NCBI GenBank assembly: GCA_025924775.1
Contig: JAICHS010000039.1
Coordinates: forward strand, 1 to 13,442
Length of the DNA stretch: 13,442 bases
Reading direction: 5' to 3'
From: Rhodanobacteraceae bacterium
GTDB taxonomy: Bacteria; Pseudomonadota; Gammaproteobacteria; Xanthomonadales; Rhodanobacteraceae
In this document: one piece after another, positions 1 to 6,734 of the stretch
Layout of the letters: each line of letters begins with the position of its first letter
Position numbering within the stretch: position 1 is the stretch's first letter
The notes under the pieces: model-generated
Seen by the model: the letters and a program-made list of their open reading frames with translations, nothing else
Told to the model about the DNA's origin: nothing
Databases searched by the model: none
Translations under genes and position numbers: made by a program

Positions 1-482
1 CCCGCGCGGTACCACGTGACGAACACGCGGCGCACCGCGGCCGACAGACCCGCGTCCATCGTGAAGCGTTCGCGCGACCAGTCCACGCAGGCGCCGATGC
101 GGCGCATCTGGCGGGTGATCGTGGAGCCGGATGCCTGCTTCCATTGCCACACGCGTTCGACGAACTGCTCGCGGCCGAGGTCGTGGCGGGTCTTGCCTTC
201 CGCCGCCAGCTGGTTCTCGACGATCTTCTGCGTCGCGATGCCGGCATGGTCGGTGCCGCCCTGCCACAGGGTGTTGCGGCCCGACATCCGCGCGTGCCGG
301 ATCAGCGCATCCATGATCGTCTGCTGGAACGCGTGGCCCATGTGCAGCGTGCCGGTGACGTTCGGCGGCGGCAACAGGATCGAGTAGGGCTCACCCTTGC
401 CGGTCGGCTTGAAATCGCCGGCCTGCTCCCAGCGTGCATACCACTTCGATTCGATCTGCTTGGGGTCGAAACTCTTGTCCAT
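1..482 (-). CDS. valS: Valine--tRNA ligase, N-terminal part (cut by window edge)
   Basis: Valyl-tRNA synthetase charges tRNA-Val with valine in the cytoplasm and edits mischarged threonine. Only the first 160 codons are visible; the frame stays open to base 1, so the truncation is the window edge, not a mutation. The start is the ATG at 482-480, giving MDKSFDPKQIESKWYARWEQ, the usual N-terminus of the family. The class I signature is clear: PPPNVTGTLHMGH at residues 38-50, where HMGH is the HIGH-type ATP-binding motif. It is followed by the conserved GTDHAGIATQ stretch and the WKQ and GACVDWSRERF segments of the Rossmann core. The editing domain, KMSKS loop and C-terminal coiled coil lie outside the window. 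It follows rodA on the same strand after 228 bases that contain hairpins and a possible promoter of its own, so it is probably transcribed separately from the cell-wall genes. Confidence 0.96.
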   Translation of the reverse strand, partial: MDKSFDPKQIESKWYARWEQAGDFKPTGKGEPYSILLPPPNVTGTLHMGHAFQQTIMDALIRHARMSGRNTLWQGGTDHAGIATQKIVENQLAAEGKTRHDLGREQFVERVWQWKQASGSTITRQMRRIGACVDWSRERFTMDAGLSAAVRRVFVTWYRA

Positions 483-506
483 CACGGGTCCCAGGTTCCG
501 CGCGCG

Positions 507-530
507 GCGCGGTTTGCAAGGCAAACGCGC
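507..530. repeat. Inverted repeat at the putative valS transcription start
   Basis: Arms GTTTGC (512-517) and GCAAAC (521-526) pair perfectly around a 3-base loop. The stem extends by GCGC on each side (507-510 and 527-530) if the G at 511 bulges out. It abuts the putative -10 box and would cover the expected start of the valS transcript. It could be an operator or a 5' leader hairpin; no T-box-like leader is visible. The role is inferred from position only. Confidence 0.4.
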
Positions 531-536
531 ATTGTA
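531..536 (-). promoter_or_regulatory. Putative -10 box of valS
   Basis: On the minus strand the hexamer TACAAT lies about 50 bases upstream of the valS ATG, a good match to the sigma70 -10 consensus. No convincing -35 is seen at 16-18 bases: the hexamer at 17 is GGGCAA. The assignment therefore rests on the -10 and its position alone. Confidence 0.4.
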
Positions 537-605
537 GCGGCTGGCGTCGCGATTGCCCGACCCAACAGCCTGACGTCCTGCCGACTTGGAAGCACACCCA
601 AATGG

Positions 606-680
606 ATTCCGGGTTCTGCCCGCATGAAACGCGGGCAGCCCCGGAATGACGAGGATGAGAATTCCGGCTTGCGCCGGGAT
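606..680. repeat. Two dispersed-repeat hairpins downstream of rodA
   Basis: There are two stem-loops. The first pairs 606-623 with 631-647 (ATTCCGGG..CTGCCCGC type arms, nearly perfect, loop ATGAAAC). The second pairs 661-668 with 673-680 (ATTCCGGC, loop TTGC, GCCGGGAT, with one G-T pair). The ATTCCGG / CGGAATGAC wording is that of the REP-like intergenic repeats scattered through many beta- and gammaproteobacterial genomes. They lie just after the rodA stop, so they may stabilise or terminate the mre-mrd transcript. There is no U-tract, so they are not classical intrinsic terminators. Confidence 0.6.
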
Positions 681-710
681 GACGGCAACAGCGGTGACGG
701 ATCGCCAGCG

Positions 711-1835
711 CTACGGCGTCCATTTGCGGTGTGCGTGGATCGACATCACCACCCCGAACCCCGCCAGCAGCGTGATCGCGGAAGTGCCGCCGTAGCTCAC
801 CAGCGGCAGCGGGACGCCGACCACGGGCAGCAGGCCCGCGATCATGCCGCCGTTGACGATCACGTACACCATGAAGGCCAGCGCAAACGCGCCCGCGACC
901 AGGCGCGACCAGGTGTCGCGAGCATTGGCCGCGATCCACAGGCAGCGGCCGACGATGAAGGCATACACCAGCAGCAGCACCAGCACGCCGACCAGCCCGA
1001 ACTCCTCGCCCAGCACCGCGAAGATGAAATCGGTGGTGTGCTCGGGCAGAAATTCCAGTTTCGATTGCGTGCCCTGGTTGAAGCCCTTGCCGAACATTCC
1101 GCCGGAGCCGACCGCAATCATCGACTGCAGGATGTGCCAGCCGCTGCCCAGCGGATCGTTCTCGGGATGCAGGAAGGTGATGATGCGCTGGCGCTGGTAG
1201 TCGTGCATGAAGTGCCAGGCCACCGGTGCCGCCGCCGCCACGGCCACCAGCGCGCCGCCGATCTTCCACCATTGCAGACCGGCCAGGAACCACACGAACA
1301 GGCCCGACGCCGCCACCAGCAGGGCGGTGCCGAGGTCGGGCTGCTTGATGATCAGGTACGCCGGCACCGCGATCAGCACGCCCGTCAGCGCAAGATCGCG
1401 CCAGCGCGGCGGCAGTGGCCGCGGGTGCAGGTACCACGCGATCACCATCGGCATCGCCAGTTTCATCAGTTCCGAGGGCTGGAAGCGGACCACGCCGATG
1501 TCCAGCCAGCGGTTGGCGCCCTGGCCCTCGCCCAGCACCTTGACCACCACCAGCAGCAGCACGCCGATGGCGTAGAACCACGGCGTCCACGCGCGCAGCA
1601 GGTTGGGTGGAATGCGCGAGATCGCCAGCATCAGGATGGCGCCGATCGCAAAGCGCGTGGCCTGCCCGGCCAGCGTGCCGGCGTCGAGGTTGCTGGCGCT
1701 GTACAGCACGGTCAGCCCGATCAGTGCGAGGATCAGCAGGCCGATCGCCAGCGGCAGGTCGATCCGCGGGCGCGAGAGCACCCGGCGTCCGAGCCGCCGC
1801 GCGCGCATGGCCAGGCTGGCGGCGAGCTCGTTCAT
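711..1835 (-). CDS. rodA: Peptidoglycan glycosyltransferase RodA
   Basis: RodA is the SEDS-family polytopic membrane enzyme that polymerises lipid II into glycan strands during cell elongation, working with PBP2. The protein has 374 residues (family about 370). Many hydrophobic segments run from residue 25 to 368. Family motifs are present: RWLDIGVVRFQPSELMKL (109-126), QPDLGT (165-170), LPEHTTDFIFAVLGEEFG (263-280) containing the conserved aspartate D269, and PVVGVPLPLVSYGGTS (337-352). The ATG at 1835 is chosen because it gives MNELAASLAMRARRL, a normal short cytoplasmic N-terminus. It overlaps the mrdA stop as ATGA (1832-1835), implying translational coupling. A longer reading to 2054 runs inside mrdA and adds arginine-rich non-family sequence. 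It is the last gene of the cluster; mltB, rlpA and dacA, which often follow in relatives, are absent here. Confidence 0.96.
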   Translation of the reverse strand: MNELAASLAMRARRLGRRVLSRPRIDLPLAIGLLILALIGLTVLYSASNLDAGTLAGQATRFAIGAILMLAISRIPPNLLRAWTPWFYAIGVLLLVVVKVLGEGQGANRWLDIGVVRFQPSELMKLAMPMVIAWYLHPRPLPPRWRDLALTGVLIAVPAYLIIKQPDLGTALLVAASGLFVWFLAGLQWWKIGGALVAVAAAAPVAWHFMHDYQRQRIITFLHPENDPLGSGWHILQSMIAVGSGGMFGKGFNQGTQSKLEFLPEHTTDFIFAVLGEEFGLVGVLVLLLVYAFIVGRCLWIAANARDTWSRLVAGAFALAFMVYVIVNGGMIAGLLPVVGVPLPLVSYGGTSAITLLAGFGVVMSIHAHRKWTP

Positions 1836-3769
1836 GGCGTCGTCGGCGCGGTGGTCGTACCGGACGCTGCAGCCGGCGCGGCGTGCGCGGTGACGGTGAT
1901 CGGCGGGCGTTCGGATGGCGGGGTGTCGGCCAGCCACTGGTCGAGGATCTTGCGTGCGATCGGCGCCGCCGCGCTGCCGCCCCAGGCGCCGTGTTCCAGT
2001 ACCACCGCGACCGCGATTTGTGGGTGGTCGGCCGGTGCATAGGCGGTGAACCACGCACGGTGGCGCGAGGCCAGATAGGCAAGGTTCTTGTTGGTGTTGT
2101 AGGCATCGGTGGTGCGCGAATAGCGCTCGGCGGTGCCGGTCTTGCCCGCGATCAGGTAGGGGAAACCCTTGCCGATGCCGGATGCGTAGGCGGTGCCCTG
2201 CGGGCTGTAGACGACGCCCAGCATGCCTTGCTTGACCGCCGCCAGGTCCGCGGGATCATGCGTGATCTGTACCGGTTTGGGCTGCGGGTACGGGACTTCC
2301 GGCGCGCCCAGGCCATCGCTGGTCGCGGCCAACAGGTGCGGCGTATGCGATTGCCCGTTGCCCGCCAGCGCCGCCAACGCGTGCGCCATCTGCAGCGGCG
2401 TCACCATCCAGTAGCCCTGGCCGATGCCGGAGATCACGGTTTCCCCGGGGTACCACGGCTGCTTGAAGGTCTTGCGCTTCCACTCGGGCGACGGCAGCAC
2501 GCCGCCGGTTTCGTCCGGCAGGTCAATGCCGGTCGGCTTGCCGAAGCCGAACTTGCCCATCCACTCATCGAAGCGCTTGATGCCCATCTGGTAGGCGAGC
2601 GAATAGAAATACGTGTTCACCGACTGGGTGATCGCCTGCATCAGGTTGACGCGCCCGGCGCCGTGGCGGGTGTCGTCGCGGTAGCCACGCGACGAGCCCG
2701 GGATGTAGTACGTGCCGGTCGAGAGCACCGTGTCGGCTGGCTTGCGCAAGCCGAGCTCGAGGCCGCCGAGGCCGAGGAACGGCTTGATGGTGGAGCCGGG
2801 CGGGTAGCCACCGCGCATGGCGCGATTGAGCAGTGGCTTCTCGGGGTTGTCCAGCAATGCCGTGTAGTCGGCCTGGCTGATGCCGTTGACGAACAGGTTG
2901 GGGTCGAAGCTGGGTATCGTCACCATCGCCAGCACGTTGCCGTTGCGCGGGTCGATCGCGACCGCGGCGCCGGTTTGCCCGTCGAGTGCGGCAATGGCGG
3001 CGTGCTGCAGGCGTTCGTCGATCGTCAGGTACAGGTTCTTGCCGGGCTTGGCGGCCACCCGCTGCAGCACCCGCAACGGCCGCTGGTTGGCGTTGACTTC
3101 CACCACCTCGTAGCCGGGCGTGCCGTGCAGCAGGTTCTCGTATTCCTTTTCCAGCCCGGTCTTGCCGATGTGGGTGGAGCCGGCATAGCGGTCGGGATCG
3201 AGACGCTGCTCTTCCCTCTCATCGATGCGGCCGACGTAGCCGATCACGTGCGCGAACGCGGCGCCGTAGGGATAGTTGCGCGTGAGGTAAGGCGCGACGC
3301 TGACGCCCGGGAACCGCCACTGGTTGATCGCGAAGCTGTCGCGTTCGCTTTCGGTGAGGCGGAACTTCAGGGGCACCGCGTCGAACGGGCGATGCTGCTT
3401 CAGGCTCTGCTGGAAACGCCGGATGTCGTCGTCGGTCAGGGGCACCACCGCGGACAGCTGCCGCAGCATGGCGTGCATGTGCTCGACCTTGTCCGGCACC
3501 ACGTCCAGCCGGAACGCGGGCACGTTGTCGGCCAGCAGCTTGCCCGCCGCGTCGTAGATCAGGCCGCGTGGCGGCGGCAGGTGCTTCAGGCGCACGCGGT
3601 TGGCCTTGGCGCGGGTCGAATACTCGGTGTGCTGGAACACCTGCAGGTACACGAAGCGCCCGGCCACCACCATCACCAGCGCCAGCATGATCGCAAACCC
3701 GGCCAACGCGCGCCGGCCGAAGCGCGCACGGCGTGCGCGATCGTCCTTCAGTTCGTCACGCACGTTCAT
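1832..3769 (-). CDS. mrdA: Penicillin-binding protein 2 (elongation transpeptidase)
   Basis: PBP2 is the class B transpeptidase that cross-links new peptidoglycan in the lateral wall, anchored in the inner membrane with its catalytic domain in the periplasm. The protein has 645 residues. A short basic cytoplasmic tail precedes one membrane segment at about 22-42; the pedestal domain includes RNYPYGAAFAHVIGYVGR (164-181) and GKTGLEKEYE (202-211). The penicillin-binding motifs are all present: STIK at 326-329 (catalytic S326), SVN at 383-385 and KTG at 543-545. The C-terminus is Ala/Thr/Pro-rich (about 625-645). The ATG at 3769 is preferred over the open frame to 3910, because it gives MNVRDELKDDRARRARF, typical of the family, and has AGAGG about 12 bases upstream. 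The start lies 14 bases inside the 3' end of mreD and the stop overlaps rodA, so mreD-mrdA-rodA is a coupled block. Confidence 0.96.
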   Translation of the reverse strand: MNVRDELKDDRARRARFGRRALAGFAIMLALVMVVAGRFVYLQVFQHTEYSTRAKANRVRLKHLPPPRGLIYDAAGKLLADNVPAFRLDVVPDKVEHMHAMLRQLSAVVPLTDDDIRRFQQSLKQHRPFDAVPLKFRLTESERDSFAINQWRFPGVSVAPYLTRNYPYGAAFAHVIGYVGRIDEREEQRLDPDRYAGSTHIGKTGLEKEYENLLHGTPGYEVVEVNANQRPLRVLQRVAAKPGKNLYLTIDERLQHAAIAALDGQTGAAVAIDPRNGNVLAMVTIPSFDPNLFVNGISQADYTALLDNPEKPLLNRAMRGGYPPGSTIKPFLGLGGLELGLRKPADTVLSTGTYYIPGSSRGYRDDTRHGAGRVNLMQAITQSVNTYFYSLAYQMGIKRFDEWMGKFGFGKPTGIDLPDETGGVLPSPEWKRKTFKQPWYPGETVISGIGQGYWMVTPLQMAHALAALAGNGQSHTPHLLAATSDGLGAPEVPYPQPKPVQITHDPADLAAVKQGMLGVVYSPQGTAYASGIGKGFPYLIAGKTGTAERYSRTTDAYNTNKNLAYLASRHRAWFTAYAPADHPQIAVAVVLEHGAWGGSAAAPIARKILDQWLADTPPSERPPITVTAHAAPAAASGTTTAPTTP

Positions 3770-4283
3770 GTCGTCCAGGGCCTCTTGAAGCCCCCGTGGT
3801 CTTGCCGCGCAGGCGCGTGTTCCAGTCATCGAACAGCAGGAACACGAACGGCCAGATGGCCGCGCCCACCGCCGGCGCCAGCCACGACAGCGCCGGCATC
3901 GCGGGATCACCCGCGAAGGCGCGGACCAGGGCCTGCAGCACGTGGTTGTTGAGCAGCAGCAGGAACACCGCCAGCGATTGCTGCCACATCGGGAAAAACC
4001 GCAGGCGCGAACGGAAGTGCATCACGATGAACACCAGCACCGCCAGGCGCAGCGCCTGGTCGCCCAGCAGCGCGCCGTTCAAGAGGTCGGCGGCCAGGCC
4101 GACACAGAACGCCAGGCCGATGTTGACGCGGTCGGTGGATTCCAGCGACCAGTAGATCAGCACCAGTGCCGGCCAGTAGGGCTTCAATGGCTGGATCAGC
4201 GCCGGCAGCGGCATCAGCATCAGCAGCAGCGCCAGTGCGATCGCGGCCCAGAATATCCAGCCTTGTGCACGCAGCCGGTTCAT
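3756..4283 (-). CDS. mreD: Rod shape-determining membrane protein MreD
   Basis: MreD is the small polytopic inner-membrane partner of MreC in the elongasome. The protein has 175 residues (E. coli about 162). It is strongly hydrophobic with about five membrane segments: around 10-33 (WAAIALALLLMLMPLPALI), 36-48, 53-70, 75-110 and 135-155. The family-like stretches YWPALVLIYWSL and RVNIGLAFCVGLAADLLNGALLG are recognisable. It starts at the ATG at 4283, overlapping the mreC stop as ATGA (4280-4283), and its last 14 bases overlap the start of mrdA. The C-terminal tail after about residue 155 (LRGKTTGASRGPGRHERA) is basic and probably cytoplasmic. The identification rests on both the hydrophobic pattern and the position between mreC and mrdA. 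Confidence 0.93.
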   Translation of the reverse strand: MNRLRAQGWIFWAAIALALLLMLMPLPALIQPLKPYWPALVLIYWSLESTDRVNIGLAFCVGLAADLLNGALLGDQALRLAVLVFIVMHFRSRLRFFPMWQQSLAVFLLLLNNHVLQALVRAFAGDPAMPALSWLAPAVGAAIWPFVFLLFDDWNTRLRGKTTGASRGPGRHERA

Positions 4284-5266
4284 GGCGCGGTTCCGGCGGT
4301 GGCGGGGAGGGCGGTCGCTTGCGCGCGTGCGGGTTTCGGCAGCGGCTTCGCAGCCGCCGTGGGCGGGGGCGCCCAGGACGCCGGCGGCCCCACTGCAGGC
4401 GCGGGCGCAGGTGGCCCGACCGGGTCGGGCTGGTCGCGCAGCAGCAGCACTTCGCCGCTGCGTTCAAGTTCCGCCGCGGGCTTGACCTGCGCCTCCATGA
4501 ACATGCCCGAGGGGTCGTGTTTCAAGGCCGTGACGGTACCGACCGGGAAGCCCGCGGGGAAGCGCCCGCCGAGGCCTGATGTCACCAGCTTGTCGCCGAC
4601 GCGCACGTCCGACGACAGGGGCAGGTTGGGCACCACCAGTTGTTCGGGATTGCCGGTGCCGTGCGCGACGCCGCGCAGGCCGGTGCGCGTCAGCATCGCG
4701 GGCACCGCGTGGTCGGGGTCGATCACCAGCATTGCCACCGACGCGTGCGGCAGGGTTTCGATGATCTGGCCCATCACGCCGTGCGAGTCGATCACGACCT
4801 GGCCCACGTGCACGCCCTCCTGGGCGCCGACGTTCAACATCACGCGGTCGCGGGTCGGCCCCAGCTGCACGTCGATCAGGCGCGCCAGCTGGGCGTGCAG
4901 GCCCAGCAGTTGCTGGGTGTCCAGCAGTTGCTTCAGGCGTTCGTTCTGGTGCGCCACGGCGTCCATCCGGTTCAAGCGCGCCTCGGCCAGCATCAGGCCT
5001 TCGCGCAGCTGCCGGTTTTCATCGATCAGCCGACGGCGCTGCGTGAACGCCGTGCTGGCGTCGTGCACCCAGTCGGCGGGGGCCGCCGCGATCTTGTAGA
5101 TCGGCACGATCGCCGCGGCACCGGCGTAGCGCACCCGGTGCAGCCAGCCGTTGCGGTGGTCCAGCACCATCAGGATCGCCGCCAGCGCGAGGTACGCGAT
5201 CAGGCGCAGCGTGCCCGCGGTCGCGTCCGAGAAGATCGGGGAAGATTCCTTTTGCGGAAGCGCCAT
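4280..5266 (-). CDS. mreC: Rod shape-determining protein MreC
   Basis: MreC is a bitopic periplasmic scaffold that binds and activates PBP2 and links it to MreB/MreD. The protein has 328 residues. A short cytoplasmic N-terminus (MALPQKESSPIFS) is followed by a membrane segment at about 20-36, a charged helical coiled-coil region at about 75-120 (RRRLIDENRQLREG, NERLKQLLDTQQLL), and the two beta-barrel domains at about 125-275. Family motifs include VMLNVGAQEGVHVGQVVID (142-160) and SGLGGRFPAGFPVGTV (230-245). The last 50 residues are Pro/Ala-rich and low-complexity (about 280-328), as in other Xanthomonadales MreC proteins; this part is likely disordered. The ATG at 5266 has no evident Shine-Dalgarno sequence; upstream is the 221-base gap from mreB. 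The stop overlaps mreD by four bases. Confidence 0.95.
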   Translation of the reverse strand: MALPQKESSPIFSDATAGTLRLIAYLALAAILMVLDHRNGWLHRVRYAGAAAIVPIYKIAAAPADWVHDASTAFTQRRRLIDENRQLREGLMLAEARLNRMDAVAHQNERLKQLLDTQQLLGLHAQLARLIDVQLGPTRDRVMLNVGAQEGVHVGQVVIDSHGVMGQIIETLPHASVAMLVIDPDHAVPAMLTRTGLRGVAHGTGNPEQLVVPNLPLSSDVRVGDKLVTSGLGGRFPAGFPVGTVTALKHDPSGMFMEAQVKPAAELERSGEVLLLRDQPDPVGPPAPAPAVGPPASWAPPPTAAAKPLPKPARAQATALPATAGTAP

Positions 5267-5487
5267 GGCGGTGCGGGTGGGGTGAAGCCGGGGTCAAAGC
5301 GTAGCAACAATGAAGGCACGGCGCGGCACGGGTGCGTCACCGTTCCTCTCCTGCGCGCGTGCCGCACGCCAAGGATGGCGCTTCGCATCGCCCCCATGCA
5401 TCCACCGCCGCATCACCCCGCGCTGCGCGCGACCCCTCGTGCCGAAGGGGGAAGAGAGCCGTTCACGCTCGCCTCGGGTTACGCACC
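5267..5487. other. 221-base mreB-mreC gap with a 65-codon GTG frame
   Basis: This gap inside the cluster is longer than the usual few dozen to 100 bases. On the minus strand a frame of 65 codons starts with a GTG at 5491-5489 that overlaps the mreB stop as GTGA. It ends at 5294, 27 bases before mreC. Its product is arginine-rich with no family I recognise. Weak self-complementary pieces occur, such as CCCCT/AGGGG (about 5431-5448) and CGCGCTGCGCGCG nearby. The stretch could be a leader or stability element, a decayed dispersed repeat, or a small coupled gene. I favour non-coding, because the composition looks like untranslated GC-rich DNA. Confidence 0.35.
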
Positions 5488-6534
5488 TCACTCACTCGCG
5501 AAGAAATCGCTTCCGTGCATGTCGATCAGTTCCAGCGCACGTCCGCCGCCGCGCGCGACGCAGGTCAACGGGTCGTCGGCCACCGACACGTACAGGCCGG
5601 TTTCCTCGGAAATCAGCTTGTCCAGGTCGCGCAGCAGCGCGCCGCCGCCGGTCAGCACGATGCCGCGTTCGTGCACGTCCGAGCACAATTCCGGCGGGGT
5701 CTGCTCCAGCGCGGCCTTGACCGCGGCGACGATGCCGTGCAGCGGCTCGCGCAGCGCTTCCAGCACGTCGTTGGAGTTGATGGTGAACATGCGCGGCACG
5801 CCTTCGGCCAGGTTGCGCCCGGAGACTTCCATCTCGCGCGGTTCCTTGGGCGGGTAGGCGCAGCCGATCTCGATCTTGATGCGCTCGGCGGTGGGCTCGC
5901 CGATCAGGGTGCCGTTGCTGCGCCGCACGAAGTTGATGATGGCCTCGTCGAAGCGGTCGCCGCCGATGCGCACCGATTGCGAATACACGATGCCGTTCAA
6001 GCTCATCACGGCGACTTCGGAGGTGCCGCCGCCGATGTCCAGCACCATCGAGCCGCGCGCCTCGTGCACCGGGATGCCGGCGCCGATCGCGGCGGCCATC
6101 GGTTCCTCGATCAGGAACACGTCGCGCGCACCCGCGCCCTCGGCCGATTCCTTGATGGCGCGGCGTTCCACCTGGGTGGAACCGCAGGGCACGCACACCA
6201 GCACGCGCGGGCTGGGGCGCAGGAAGCGGCTTTTGTGCACCTGCTTGATGAAGTGCTGCAGCATCGCCTCGGTCATGGTGAAGTCGGCAATCACGCCGTC
6301 CTTCATCGGGCGCACCGTGACGATGTTGCCCGGGGTCCTGCCCAGCATCATCTTGGCCTCGTTGCCGACCGCCGCGACCGAGCGTGGGCCGCCCGCGCCA
6401 CGGTCCTGGCGGATCGCGACCACCGAGGGTTCATTCAGCACGATGCCCTGGTCGCGCACGTAGATCAGCGTGTTCGCGGTACCAAGGTCGATGGAAATGT
6501 CGTTGGAAAAGATGCCGCGGAACAGTTTGAACAT
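5488..6534 (-). CDS. mreB: Rod shape-determining actin homologue MreB
   Basis: MreB is the bacterial actin that forms membrane-attached antiparallel filaments and positions lateral wall synthesis. The protein has 348 residues (E. coli 347) and all nucleotide-binding signatures: phosphate-1 IDLGTANTLIYV (15-26), the connecting EEPMAAAIGAGIPV segment (143-156), phosphate-2 LDIGGGTSEVAVMSL (165-179) and adenosine LTGGGALLRDLD (294-305). The N-terminal MFKLFRGIFSNDISI holds the hydrophobic membrane-contact residues, and the C-terminus ELIDMHGSDFF is standard. The ATG at 6534 is chosen because it gives this exact N-terminus; the open frame reaches 6573 but adds a non-family MPATPGPHPTGSR stretch. 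It is the first gene of the cluster, with a good promoter about 55-85 bases upstream and a divergent kinase gene beyond it. Confidence 0.97.
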   Translation of the reverse strand: MFKLFRGIFSNDISIDLGTANTLIYVRDQGIVLNEPSVVAIRQDRGAGGPRSVAAVGNEAKMMLGRTPGNIVTVRPMKDGVIADFTMTEAMLQHFIKQVHKSRFLRPSPRVLVCVPCGSTQVERRAIKESAEGAGARDVFLIEEPMAAAIGAGIPVHEARGSMVLDIGGGTSEVAVMSLNGIVYSQSVRIGGDRFDEAIINFVRRSNGTLIGEPTAERIKIEIGCAYPPKEPREMEVSGRNLAEGVPRMFTINSNDVLEALREPLHGIVAAVKAALEQTPPELCSDVHERGIVLTGGGALLRDLDKLISEETGLYVSVADDPLTCVARGGGRALELIDMHGSDFFASE

Positions 6535-6590
6535 GCGCGAACCGGTGGGGTGTGGGCCCGGGGTGGCAGGCAACGGGGAAAGAACGCGCC

Positions 6591-6619
6591 AGTCTAGTCA
6601 CGGCGCGGCTCTGGCGCAA
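6591..6619 (-). promoter_or_regulatory. Putative sigma70 promoter of mreB
   Basis: Minus strand: -35 TTGCGC at 6619-6614, a 17-base spacer, and -10 TAGACT at 6596-6591 inside the phrase GTGACTAGACTGG. The expected start is near 6584, giving a leader of about 50 bases before the mreB ATG. The leader shows no clear Shine-Dalgarno sequence. The match and spacing are good and the position fits; there is no experimental support. Confidence 0.6.
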
Positions 6620-6694
6620 GGTCGAAACCGGGTCAAACGGCTGGCCGAACGCGGATTTTGCCGATCCGAGCTCGAAAGCGCGTGGCGCAACCGT

Positions 6695-6700
6695 TACGAT
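6695..6700 (+). promoter_or_regulatory. Weak candidate -10 box for the PfkB kinase
   Basis: TACGAT sits 34 bases upstream of the kinase ATG on the plus strand, a fair -10. The sequence 17 bases further up (around CTCGAA) is a poor -35. It shares the 200-base divergent region with the mreB promoter, so both genes could respond to a common factor; that is speculation. Confidence 0.3.
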
Positions 6701-6734
6701 CGTTCGCTTGTGCCCAACGCAAAGGAACCGGACG

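Noticed and set aside
482..688. A 68-codon minus-strand frame in the rodA-valS gap
   Set aside because: Its sequence is the translation of the dispersed hairpin repeats, with no start signal; not a credible gene.
144..2042. A 632-codon plus-strand frame opposite valS and rodA
   Set aside because: Antisense shadow in GC-rich sequence; it runs across two real genes and the repeat region, and its product is His/Gln/Arg-rich low complexity.
391..2106. A 571-codon minus-strand frame overlapping valS, the repeats and rodA
   Set aside because: Out of frame with both genes and passes through the intergenic hairpins; composition is Arg/Pro/Ala-rich with no domain.
3770..3910. Extended N-terminus for PBP2
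   Set aside because: The extra 47 residues lie inside mreD, are Arg/Cys-rich and precede a perfectly typical PBP2 start with its own ribosome-binding site.
1607..3952. A 781-codon open frame on the plus strand opposite rodA and mrdA
   Set aside because: It mirrors the high-GC codons of clear PBP2 and RodA genes. The translation is rich in R, H, Q, V and G with no domain, and the opposite strand carries full catalytic motifs.
3942..5099. A 385-codon plus-strand frame opposite mreD and mreC
   Set aside because: Antisense shadow; no recognisable domain, and mreD/mreC are supported by family motifs and coupled overlaps.
5332..6597. A 421-codon plus-strand frame opposite mreB
   Set aside because: Antisense shadow of mreB, whose actin signatures are complete; the frame also crosses the mreB promoter.
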